From positions 111,109 through 175,108 of the forward strand of contig JBDHBX010000007.1 in the NCBI GenBank assembly GCA_039592335.1: 64,000 nt of DNA, given 5' to 3'. Positions 8,299-15,808 of this stretch are shown here, piece after piece. The notes beneath the pieces were generated by a model. The model was given only the letters and a program-made list of their open reading frames with translations, was not told the DNA's origin and did no database searches. Each line of letters begins with the position of its first letter. Position 1 is the first letter of the stretch. The position numbers were made by a program, and so were the translations under genes. This DNA comes from WVYX01 sp039592335. Its GTDB lineage: Bacteria > Gemmatimonadota > Gemmatimonadetes > Gemmatimonadales > GWC2-71-9.

Positions 8299-9417
8299 TC
8301 ATGGACGCGGCTCCATCTTCCAGAACCCGATCCCCCCGGGCTGGTGCTGCACCTCCACGGTGGCCGCGAGCTCCTTCGCTTCCAGGTCGATCACGTCCAC
8401 GGTGCCCCGCGTCCGCCCGATGGCCTCGTTGGAGACGAACGCATAGCGGGAGTCGGGCGTGACCACCACGCCGTGGGTGAGCGGCTGCGAGGTCGGCACC
8501 CGGCTCTCGCGACCCGTGGCCAGGTCGAACACGGCGACGGCCTGGTCCCCCTTGAGCGACACCACCAGGTACCGTCCGTCGGGGCTCACATCGGCATTGT
8601 ACGGGCCCTTGCCGGTGGCGAAGCGGCGCTCCACCCCGAGCGTCTCGGCGTTGATCTCCAGCACCTCGCCGCGCCCATTGCACGGCACGTAGAGGTGTCG
8701 GTCATCGACGCTCACCGCGACCCACGTGGGCTTGCAGATTCCTTCGCCCATGGTCTTCGCGTCCGCGGCATCCGCCGGAAGGAGCTGCTCCATCCCCTGC
8801 GTGAGCGACAACCGGCGCGCAACTTCGAGCTGCCGCGTGGATATCTCCACCAGCTGATCGCTCATCATGCAAGCCGAGTAATGAAACGTCCCCGCGCGGT
8901 TCACCCGCCCGCCGTGCGGCATGATACAGGTCGTTACCTTGGCGAGCTCCTGCATCTGCGGCGTGAAGTACACCGACACCGAGCTCGGAACGTGGTTGCC
9001 GTGCAGGTTGAAGTTGCTGGCAAACAGCAACCCACCGTCGGGAGTGATACCCATCGTAGCGGGGAAGAGACCTCCCCGGGCGGAGTCCATCAGACGGTCG
9101 TTGCCGGTGGCGAACTTCCACACCTGGCCGTAGGGATTACCGTGCGCCAGAGACAGGTACCAGTGGCGCCCGTCGCGCGACACGCTCAGCCCGTGGGCGC
9201 CGTCCAGGTCGGCCGGCATGATCCCCACGCGGATCTTTTTCTCTTCGGTGATCCCGTCCGGTCCGAACCGCACGCGCGAGACGATGTCCGACGACTCGTT
9301 CGCGACGTATACCCAATAGTCCGCCGCCGGTGGCGTCTGGCCGACGCCAGGCGCGGCCGCGACCAAGGCCGCGACCGCGCCGCCAAGCATTGCACGTGTG
9401 ATCATGTGCGGCTTCAC
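8299..9417 (-). CDS. Secreted YncE-like beta-propeller protein
   Basis: About 372 residues with an N-terminal signal peptide (cut near GVGQ-TPP), then repeated propeller blades such as YVYVANE-like, LSVSRDGRHWYLS, MGITPDGGLLFASN, VAVSVDDRHLYVP, ADVSPDGRYLVVS and VVVTPDSRYAFVSNE. Cysteines in TTCIMPHGG, YSACMMS, EGICKPT and VPCNGRG could form disulfides. GTG at 9417 overlaps the TGA of the upstream gene as GTGA, which points to coupled translation; ATG at 9405 is the alternative. The role is unknown; these proteins often bind ligands or act as surface proteins. Confidence 0.8.
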   Translation of the reverse strand: MKPHMITRAMLGGAVAALVAAAPGVGQTPPAADYWVYVANESSDIVSRVRFGPDGITEEKKIRVGIMPADLDGAHGLSVSRDGRHWYLSLAHGNPYGQVWKFATGNDRLMDSARGGLFPATMGITPDGGLLFASNFNLHGNHVPSSVSVYFTPQMQELAKVTTCIMPHGGRVNRAGTFHYSACMMSDQLVEISTRQLEVARRLSLTQGMEQLLPADAADAKTMGEGICKPTWVAVSVDDRHLYVPCNGRGEVLEINAETLGVERRFATGKGPYNADVSPDGRYLVVSLKGDQAVAVFDLATGRESRVPTSQPLTHGVVVTPDSRYAFVSNEAIGRTRGTVDVIDLEAKELAATVEVQHQPGGIGFWKMEPRP

Positions 9418-11447
9418 GGCGACAGTTCGGCCGGCCGCTCGTGGTGCAGCACCCAGAGCCCGCTGTTCATGTCGCTCACGAAGATGTTGCCCCTGAAGGG
9501 CTGCGGACCCCACGCCAGGGTGGCATTCGAATGCAGCCCGGAGTCGTCGCGCACCGCGGTCTCGAACCAGCCGATCTGGCGACCCTGGCGATAGAGATCT
9601 CCCCGCAGCTCGCCCGAGACATCCACGATCCGCAAGCCGGCCTGGTAGTAGGCGATGTACAGAATGCCGTTCTCGACCCATACGTTGTGGGCCCCCGCCT
9701 CGGGCACCTCGAACCTCGCCACGTCCTGCGGGTTCCCGATGTCCGAGACGTCGATCACGTGGATATAGCCCCTGGGCGAGAGCGGCCCGTCCAGATCGTT
9801 GCTCTCCATGATCTCGTCGCCCACGAACACGTAGTTCCCCTCGCGGAACGCCGTGTGCGTGTTGCCCATGGCGTACTTGATGCTCGACACGAACGCGGGG
9901 TCGGTGGGCGTGCCACCGTGCGTGCCGGCGCCGACATCGAGGATCACGAGCCCGTCGTCCCAGTAGGAGAGGTAGGCGTAGCGGCCGTCGGCCCACACGT
10001 CGTGCAGGCTCTTGTCCTCCTCGCCCGGCCGGATCTCCCAACGCCCCGCGTGCTTTGGGTTCGTGGGATCGCTCAGGTCCAGGATGTTCATGGCGCTGGT
10101 GCCGTCGTTCACCGCGTAGACCACGTCGCCGTTGATCCACACGTTGTGGATGCCGGCCGTGAGGCTATCGGTGAGCTCGCCCATGATGGTGGGATGGGCC
10201 GGAGTCGCGAGGTCCAGCACCACCACGCCGTTGCGGCGGGTGCTGGCTCCCTCACGCGTGAGGATCGCCCAGCTGGCGTCGCCATTCACCTTGACGTCGT
10301 TAACGACGCGCCCGTCTACCACCACGCTGTCCATCAGCTCGATGTTGGCCGGGTCGGTCACGTCCCACACGTACATGCGGTTGCCGCCGCCCTCGGCGTG
10401 GGTGCCCGTGTAGGCGTAGTCGCGGCCATCCTTACCGGTGAACACCCACAGGTCACTGGTGGTCACGTCTGAGGGACCGTGCCGGCCCAGCAGCTCCACC
10501 GGCGTGGCGGGTGCCCGGGGCTCCACGGCCACGATCGCCTCCTGCGCGAGGCCGCCGGCGGTGACCATCACCTTGTACGTGCCGGGGTTCTCGGCCACGA
10601 ACGCGCCGTCGGTGTAGATCTCGGCGCCCGCGGAATCCAGGCCGTGCACGCCGTAGGTCAGGGCGATACCCTCGACGGCTCGCCCGCGACCGTCCAGTGC
10701 CTTCACGTCGAAGTGCACCACGTCGCCGGTCCGCGTGCTGACGTACCCCGGAGAGATATCCAGCTGCCGCACCGGGTTCTCGACCACGCGCAGGGTGCGC
10801 CGGGCCGTGATGCCCTCCGTCGAGGCCATGAAGGTGACCTCGCCGGGTTGCGAGAAGCTGGCCACACCACCGGGGGTGACGGTCGCCACGCTGGGGGTCT
10901 CGCTGCGCCACGTGACCTCGGCCGCGAAATGCTCCGTGCCGTGGTCGGTCATCGCCTTCGCCTCGAGCGGGAAGGTCGTGCCGGCATAGGTCTCGAAGGC
11001 GGGGTCCATCATATCCACCCGTGCCACCGGCCAATCCTCGACCATGACCGCGAACTCGTCGAGCGAGTTCCATTGGAAGCCCGCCAAATCGTCGGGGACT
11101 TGCACCCAGATCGCAAACGCCGACTCGCCGGGGTTCACCCCCCACACGAGGTAGGAATCGGCGACGGAGTCCTTGACCGACCGCACGTCGAAGTGGTTCG
11201 ACGCACGGGCGAGACCGAACTGCGTGCCCTCGACGCGCTGCCCATTGGCATCGATGAGGATGACGGTGAGGAGCAGGGTGTCGCCGCGGCTCATCGAGAC
11301 TGCTTCGGGCTCGATCCGAACACCGGTCACGGTGAGGCCCAGCTCGAGCTGCTCGGCCGTGCCCTGCGGGACCTGCGCCGCTGCCGGCGCACTCCCGAGA
11401 CACACACCCAGCACCGCCAAGGCGAAGACGAAACGTCGCTGCATCAT
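9414..11447 (-). CDS. Secreted LVIVD-repeat protein with bacterial Ig-like domains (677 aa)
   Basis: A signal peptide (cut near PAAA-QVP) is followed by about 300 residues of Ig-like repeats (for example RIEPEAVSMSRGDTLLLTV, SVATVTPGGVASFSQPG). A C-terminal propeller of LVIVD repeats then follows (VWDVTDPANIEL, VLDLATPAHP, ILDLSDPTNPKHAG, VIDVSDIGNPQDVA, IVDVSGELRG). The ribosome site CAGGAG suits a second ATG at 11444 slightly better than the first at 11447. It is the first gene of a two-gene operon with the YncE-like protein. Likely surface or exported; no enzymatic motif is seen. Confidence 0.8.
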   Translation of the reverse strand: MMQRRFVFALAVLGVCLGSAPAAAQVPQGTAEQLELGLTVTGVRIEPEAVSMSRGDTLLLTVILIDANGQRVEGTQFGLARASNHFDVRSVKDSVADSYLVWGVNPGESAFAIWVQVPDDLAGFQWNSLDEFAVMVEDWPVARVDMMDPAFETYAGTTFPLEAKAMTDHGTEHFAAEVTWRSETPSVATVTPGGVASFSQPGEVTFMASTEGITARRTLRVVENPVRQLDISPGYVSTRTGDVVHFDVKALDGRGRAVEGIALTYGVHGLDSAGAEIYTDGAFVAENPGTYKVMVTAGGLAQEAIVAVEPRAPATPVELLGRHGPSDVTTSDLWVFTGKDGRDYAYTGTHAEGGGNRMYVWDVTDPANIELMDSVVVDGRVVNDVKVNGDASWAILTREGASTRRNGVVVLDLATPAHPTIMGELTDSLTAGIHNVWINGDVVYAVNDGTSAMNILDLSDPTNPKHAGRWEIRPGEEDKSLHDVWADGRYAYLSYWDDGLVILDVGAGTHGGTPTDPAFVSSIKYAMGNTHTAFREGNYVFVGDEIMESNDLDGPLSPRGYIHVIDVSDIGNPQDVARFEVPEAGAHNVWVENGILYIAYYQAGLRIVDVSGELRGDLYRQGRQIGWFETAVRDDSGLHSNATLAWGPQPFRGNIFVSDMNSGLWVLHHERPAELSP

Positions 11448-11560
11448 GACTCCTGGAATGGGGGTACGCGCAAAAAAGTCGACGCAATCTATCGGCTATA
11501 TAGACAAATGCCAGCCCTCGGAAGTTGCATCCGGCCTGGCTCCTCCCTCCTGGAGACACG

Positions 11561-11589
11561 TTGACCGTAAGCTATTGTGTTGCTACTAT
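11561..11589 (+). promoter_or_regulatory. Predicted sigma-70 promoter of the NlpC/P60 gene
   Basis: TTGACC (11561-11566), a 17-base spacer and TACTAT (11584-11589). The expected start of transcription is near 11596, so the first usable start codon is the GTG at 11604. Upstream GTG/TTG codons in the same frame lie inside the promoter and are unlikely starts. Confidence 0.7.
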
Positions 11590-11603
11590 TGAGTTTACAT
11601 CTC

Positions 11604-12614
11604 GTGGACAGAATCTCACTCCTGCGCGGTGTTGCGCTCCTCGGAGCGCTGGCGCTCCCCGGGGCCTCGCCGTTGGCCGCTCAGGGGGGACGGGTGGACG
11701 TGGCCTACGGCTGGTGGTGGCACGACACGCTGTCCACGACTTTCACCGCGGCCTACCAGAACCGGCTCCTCGGACCCTTCGGCTACGGCCTGGGCGTCTT
11801 CCACCTCGACGACTCCCGCTCGCTTCCCGACCGCACGATGACCGGAGGGGAACTCTCGCTCATGCTGGGCGGGGGAGGGGGGCTCTACGGTGTCGGCTCG
11901 GTCGCGCTGGGAATCGGACACACCGACGGCAACCTCGACGCGATATGGAGCGCTGGGGCGGGCTATCGGCTGAGCCTGTTTTCCGTGCTCTCTCTCGGCG
12001 CCGACGTGCGCTACCGCGTACAGGATCAGAGCGTGGGCGGCTTCTGGCAGCTCGATCCCAGCGACCGCAAGGGTTTCTCGCTCCAGGCGTTCGTGGCCCT
12101 CGGCGCCCCACGCGGAGGCAGCGGTGGAGGTGGGCGAGCAGAGCCGTCGCCCACCTTCGACCCGCCGTCGGAGTCGGAGCTGAACGGCGCGGCACACGAC
12201 AACGGAGTGTCGGAGGAATCCGCTGGACTGGCGGTGTCGGTGGTGCAGACAGCGCTGGATGCCATGGGCACCCCGTACGAGTGGGGCGGCAGCGACGATA
12301 ACGGCTACGACTGCTCCGGACTGATCCACTATGCCTACGCAGAGCATGGCATCCTCATCCCGCGGGTGAGCCGCGATCAGACGCGTACGGGTCAGCTGCT
12401 GCCCAAGCAGGTATCCGCCCTGCGTCCGGGCGACATCCTGGGCTTTGCCACGAACGGGGGTGGGGTGAGCCACGTGGGACTGTACGTGGGCGACGGCACC
12501 TTCATCCACAGCGCGACGAGCGGCGGGGTGAAGCTCTCCAGCCTCACCGCCACCGATCCCGAGAGCCGTTGGTGGCGCGACCGTTGGATCGTGGGACGCC
12601 GGATCCTGAACTAG
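11604..12614 (+). CDS. Secreted NlpC/P60 peptidase with N-terminal beta-barrel-like region
   Basis: With GTG at 11604 the product is 336 residues: a signal peptide (to about SPLAA-QGG), about 140 residues of alternating aromatic/Gly strands (VDVAYGWWW, YGLGVFHLD, YGVGSVALGIG, YRLSLFSVLSLGADVRY) that look like an outer-membrane barrel, a Gly-rich linker, then a C-terminal NlpC/P60 domain. The catalytic Cys237 is in YDCSGLIHYA. VSHVGLYVGDG supplies the His and FIHSA the third residue. The domain cuts D-Glu/mDAP bonds in cell-wall peptides in this family. The AhpD-like gene follows after 5 bases. Confidence 0.82.
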   Translation: MDRISLLRGVALLGALALPGASPLAAQGGRVDVAYGWWWHDTLSTTFTAAYQNRLLGPFGYGLGVFHLDDSRSLPDRTMTGGELSLMLGGGGGLYGVGSVALGIGHTDGNLDAIWSAGAGYRLSLFSVLSLGADVRYRVQDQSVGGFWQLDPSDRKGFSLQAFVALGAPRGGSGGGGRAEPSPTFDPPSESELNGAAHDNGVSEESAGLAVSVVQTALDAMGTPYEWGGSDDNGYDCSGLIHYAYAEHGILIPRVSRDQTRTGQLLPKQVSALRPGDILGFATNGGGVSHVGLYVGDGTFIHSATSGGVKLSSLTATDPESRWWRDRWIVGRRILN

Positions 12615-12619
12615 CCCCG

Positions 12620-13186
12620 ATGGCCTGGATCGAATGGGTACCCGAGGAGGAGGCCAGCGGTCGCCTCAGGGAGCTGTACGAGCGCCACGGCTCGCGCTTC
12701 GGGATCGACCACATCCTGAAGGTCCATTCCCTGAACCCCGAGTCCCTCGAGGGACACTACCGCTACTACGATCACATCATGCGGGGCCCGTCCGGGCTCT
12801 CCCTGGCGGAGCGGGAGATGATCGCCGTCGTGGTGTCCGCCGCCAACCACTGCCGCTACTGACTGCGGCACCACGGGGCGGGGCTCCGTCGGCACATGAG
12901 GGACGAGGCCAAGGTCGAGGCAATCGAGTCCGACTACCGCACCGCTCCGCTCACGCCGCGGGAACGGGCGCTGTGTGCGTACGCCATGAAGCTCACGCGG
13001 ACACCCGAAGCCATGGAGGAGGCGGACGTGGAGGCGCTGCGCCACATCGGTCTCAGCGATGGGGAGATCCTCGACGCCTGCCAGGTGACGGCGTACTACA
13101 ACTACGTGAACCGCATGGCGGACGGATTGGGCGTGGAGCTGGAGGCGTACTGGGAGCGGCTACGTCGGCCCAAGGGCAGCACGTAG
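12620..13186 (+). CDS. AhpD-like peroxidase-related selenoprotein (in-frame TGA read as Sec81)
   Basis: The frame from ATG 12620 to the stop at 13186 is open except for one TGA at 12860-12862. The upstream half ends AANHCRY and the downstream half continues LRHHGAGLRRH and PLTPRERALCAYAMKLTR, ADVEALRHIGLSD, YYNYVNRMADGLGVEL. All of this is one AhpD/carboxymuconolactone decarboxylase-family protein (peroxidase-related type) of normal length, 188 residues. The TGA sits exactly where the second Cys of the CxYC active site belongs, with His three residues on. It reads C78-R79-Y80-U81. A hairpin resembling a bacterial SECIS lies just downstream, and a tRNA-Sec gene is in the window. The alternatives, a sequencing error or a nonsense mutation, fit less well. 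The role is probably thiol-dependent peroxide or disulfide chemistry. Confidence 0.85.
12863..12895 (+). promoter_or_regulatory. Candidate bacterial SECIS hairpin
   Basis: Just after the TGA, ACGGG (12873-12877) pairs with TCCGT (12885-12889, one G-T), and G12878 pairs with C12884. The apical loop CGGGG (12879-12883) has G at its second position. Two further C-G pairs (12871-12872 with 12891-12892) form across a bulged C12890. The loop begins 16 bases after the TGA, at the short end of the known bacterial SECIS distance. The fold was done by eye. Confidence 0.55.
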
Positions 13187-13201
13187 GTCCCTTTCATTCC
13201 C

Positions 13202-13229
13202 TTGACACCCCTCCACGAGGAAGTATCTT
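13202..13229 (+). promoter_or_regulatory. Predicted sigma-70 promoter of groES
   Basis: TTGACA (13202-13207), a 16-base spacer and TATCTT (13224-13229). Transcription would begin around 13236, immediately before the CIRCE operator. Confidence 0.7.
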
Positions 13230-13238
13230 TCCCATCCC

Positions 13239-13265
13239 TTGGCACTCGCTACAATGGAGTGCTAA
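13239..13265. promoter_or_regulatory. CIRCE operator (HrcA binding site)
   Basis: TTGGCACTC, nine bases, GAGTGCTAA: one mismatch from the CIRCE consensus. It lies at the expected transcription start of groES, so HrcA would repress the chaperonin genes until heat shock. hrcA itself is not in the window. Confidence 0.95.
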
Positions 13266-13315
13266 CACATATAAGTATCTGTCCCACAATGACTTAGGAA
13301 ATAGGAGGCATCCGC

Positions 13316-13627
13316 ATGGCCCCTGCCACCAAGGGCAAGTCCAAGCTGAAGCTCCAGCCCCTGGGCGACCGCGTGGTGGTCCGCCCGCTGGAGGAAGCCG
13401 AGGAGATGCGAGGCGGGCTGTACATCCCCGACACGGCCAAAGAGAAGCCGCTGCAGGGCGAGATCGTCGCCGTCGGGCCGGGCCGGTTCGAGAAGGGCGA
13501 GCGCATCCCGATGGAGGTGAAGGTCGGACAGAAGGTGCTGTACTCGAAGTACGCCGGCACGGACGTCCGCGTGGGCGACGAGGAAGTCCTCATCTGCACT
13601 TTGACGTCGACGCGCGCGGCGCGCTGA
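13316..13627 (+). CDS. groES: Co-chaperonin GroES with abnormal C-terminus
   Basis: The 10-kDa lid of the GroEL folding chamber. Motifs LQPLGDRVVVRPLEEAEE, GGLYIPDTAKEKP, GEIVAVGPG and YSKYAGTDVRVGDEEVLI are typical. AGGAGG at 13303-13308 sets ATG 13316. After VLIC the family expects RESD plus a short hydrophobic end. Here the frame runs instead into bases that encode the GroEL N-terminus in another frame (TLTSTRAAR). The true end of groES therefore appears deleted, either in the assembly or in the genome. Confidence 0.85.
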   Translation: MAPATKGKSKLKLQPLGDRVVVRPLEEAEEMRGGLYIPDTAKEKPLQGEIVAVGPGRFEKGERIPMEVKVGQKVLYSKYAGTDVRVGDEEVLICTLTSTRAAR

Positions 13628-15216
13628 AGAGCGGCGTCGATCAGTTGGCCGAGGCCGTCAAGGTGACGCTCGGCCCCAAGGGCCGCAACGTCGTCATCGA
13701 CAAGAAGTTCGGCAGCCCGACGGTCACGAAAGACGGTGTGACGGTGGCCAAGGAGATCGAGCTGGACGACCCCGTCCAGAACATGGGCGCCCAGATGGTG
13801 AAGGAAGTCGCGACCAAGACGTCCGACGTCGCCGGTGACGGCACGACCACCGCCACCGTGTTGGCGCAGGCCATCTACCGCGAGGGCCTCAAGAGCGTCA
13901 CCGCGGGCATCAACCCGATGGCCATCAAGCGCGGCATCGACAAGGCGGTCGAGACCGTGGTTGCGGACCTGAAGAAGATCTCCGTCGAGACCGAGGGCAA
14001 GAAGGAGATCGCTCAGGTCGGCTCCATCTCGGCGAACAACGATCAGGAGATCGGCGACCTCATCGCCGACGCGATGGAGAAGGTGGGCAAGGACGGCGTG
14101 ATCACCGTCGAGGAGGCCAAGGGTCTCGAGACGACGCTGGAGACCGTGGACGGCATGCAGTTCGACCGCGGTTACCTGTCGCCCTACTTCGTCACCGACC
14201 CGGAGAAGATGGAGGCCGCGCTGGAGGATGCCTACATCCTGATCCACGACAAGAAGATCTCGGCCATGAAGGACCTGCTGCCGGTACTCGAGAAGGTCGC
14301 GCAGACCGGCAAGCCGATGCTCATCATCGCCGAGGACATCGAGGGCGAGGCCCTCGCGACGCTGGTCGTGAACAAGCTGCGGGGCACGCTCAAGGTGTGT
14401 GCCGTGAAGGCCCCCGGCTTCGGCGATCGGCGCAAGGCCATGCTGCAGGACATCGCGATCCTCACGGGTGCGCCGAGCGTGATCTCCGAAGAGCTCGGCT
14501 TCAAGCTGGAGAACGCCGTGCTGAGCGACCTGGGACAAGCGAAGCGCATCGTGATCGACAAGGACAACACGACGCTCGTGGACGGCGCCGGCGAGCAGGA
14601 CAAGATCCAGGGCCGCATCCAGGAGATCAAAGCGGCCGTGGACAAGAGCACGTCCGATTACGACAAGGAGAAGCTGCAGGAGCGGCTGGCCAAGTTGGCC
14701 GGCGGCGTGGCCGTGATCAATGTGGGTGCCGCGACCGAGACCGAGATGAAGGAGAAGAAGGCCCGGGTCGAGGACGCGCTCCACGCGACGCGCGCTGCGG
14801 TCGAGGAGGGCATCGTGCCGGGTGGCGGCGTCGCCCTCCTGCGGGCCCAGACGAAGCTCGAGAAGCTCACCGGCAACGACGACGACGAGAACGTCGGCAT
14901 CGCCATCGTGCGCCGTGCGCTCGAGGAGCCCACGCGCATCATCGCGAGCAATGCTGGCGTCGAGGGCTCGATCGTGGTCGACAAGATCAGGAACAAGAAG
15001 GAGAAGAATTTCGGCTACAACGCGCAGACCGACACGTACGAGGATCTCGTGGCGGCCGGCGTGATCGATCCCACCAAGGTCACGCGGACCGCACTGCAGA
15101 ACGCGGCGTCGGTCGCCGGCCTGCTGCTCACCACCGAGTGCGTGGTGGTCGAGAAGAAGGAAGAGGAGAAGATGCCTCCCATGCCGCCGGGTGGCGGGAT
15201 GGGCGGGATGTACTAG
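13594..15216 (+). CDS. groEL: Chaperonin GroEL, start codon and first residues missing
   Basis: The 60-kDa folding chamber. The sequence is intact from LHFDVDARGALKSGVDQLAEAVKVTLGPKGRNV onward, shown here in the conserved pieces VTLGPKGRNV, DGTTTATVLAQAI, GFGDRRKAMLQDIA, EEGIVPGGGVALL, and the Gly/Met tail ending GGMGGMY. The usual start (M-A-x-K-E-L) is absent: the frame joins groES sequence directly at CTGC (13594-13597). The first later start would be GTG near 13660, giving a truncated protein. I mark the coding part that can be recognised. A terminator follows. Confidence 0.85.
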   Translation: MHFDVDARGALKSGVDQLAEAVKVTLGPKGRNVVIDKKFGSPTVTKDGVTVAKEIELDDPVQNMGAQMVKEVATKTSDVAGDGTTTATVLAQAIYREGLKSVTAGINPMAIKRGIDKAVETVVADLKKISVETEGKKEIAQVGSISANNDQEIGDLIADAMEKVGKDGVITVEEAKGLETTLETVDGMQFDRGYLSPYFVTDPEKMEAALEDAYILIHDKKISAMKDLLPVLEKVAQTGKPMLIIAEDIEGEALATLVVNKLRGTLKVCAVKAPGFGDRRKAMLQDIAILTGAPSVISEELGFKLENAVLSDLGQAKRIVIDKDNTTLVDGAGEQDKIQGRIQEIKAAVDKSTSDYDKEKLQERLAKLAGGVAVINVGAATETEMKEKKARVEDALHATRAAVEEGIVPGGGVALLRAQTKLEKLTGNDDDENVGIAIVRRALEEPTRIIASNAGVEGSIVVDKIRNKKEKNFGYNAQTDTYEDLVAAGVIDPTKVTRTALQNAASVAGLLLTTECVVVEKKEEEKMPPMPPGGGMGGMY

Positions 15217-15266
15217 GTGACAGCGCGACGCGAGCGTTGGCTCGGTCGCCTGCCGCGCAGGACGCG

Positions 15267-15293
15267 AGGCGCCCCGGAGGTCCGGGGCGCTTT
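15267..15293 (+). terminator. Intrinsic terminator after groEL
   Basis: A 9-10 bp GC stem (15269-15278 with 15281-15290) is followed by TTTGT. It lies about 50 bases after the groEL stop. Confidence 0.8.
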
Positions 15294-15396
15294 GTCGTCC
15301 GGGGGCGTACCTTCGGGAAACGTCGGGTGTATATTCTCGCGAGCGAGGCGTCGGCAGCATGGCGTCCCACACCCTGCAACGATAACTTCGGCAACC

Positions 15397-15789
15397 ATGA
15401 GTCCTGGCAATTCGGCAATCACCGTTGTAACCCTGCTCCTGGCACCGCCTGCACTGGCGGCCCAGACCGCCGACATCTCCGGAACGTGGGAGGTCGAAAC
15501 GCCTGAAGGTCCGCAGACCGTCGTCGTGCGGCCGGACTCCTCGGCGAGCTTCGGCGACGAGATCGTGCGCTGGCGCACGATCGCCGACACCATCTTCATC
15601 GCGTTCGGGGACGAGTGGGTGGGATACAACTACGTGCTGCGCGGGAGGACGCTCACGCTCTCCGGCGGGGACCTCGAGGAGCCCTACGATCTCGAGCGCC
15701 TCGGCCCACCCTCTGCGCTTCCGGCTGGCGTCGAGGTGCCACCCGCACCGCCGATGCCACCCGGTACCACCAGAGAGTCGGAGCGCTGA
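15397..15789 (+). CDS. Secreted protein of unknown function (130 aa)
   Basis: Not recognised. A signal peptide (to about ALAA-QTA) is followed by ISGTWEVETPEGPQTVVV, a pattern seen in small secreted beta-sandwich proteins, and a Pro-rich end. The ATG at 15397 is the one that gives a signal peptide. The gene precedes the HEAT/HD-GYP pair by 19 bases and may be co-transcribed with it. Confidence 0.6.
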   Translation: MSPGNSAITVVTLLLAPPALAAQTADISGTWEVETPEGPQTVVVRPDSSASFGDEIVRWRTIADTIFIAFGDEWVGYNYVLRGRTLTLSGGDLEEPYDLERLGPPSALPAGVEVPPAPPMPPGTTRESER

Positions 15790-15808
15790 GGAGGTACCCA
15801 GGGCCTCG

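Noticed and set aside
11577..11603. GTG/TTG codons at 11577-11591 as the start of the NlpC/P60 gene
   Set aside because: They fall inside the spacer and -10 box of the predicted promoter, so they would not be in the mRNA.
12860..12862. Reading the TGA in the AhpD-like gene as a normal stop giving two genes
   Set aside because: The first part would end at the active-site CxY and the second would begin in the middle of a helix. The frame is kept across the TGA, and tRNA-Sec is present.
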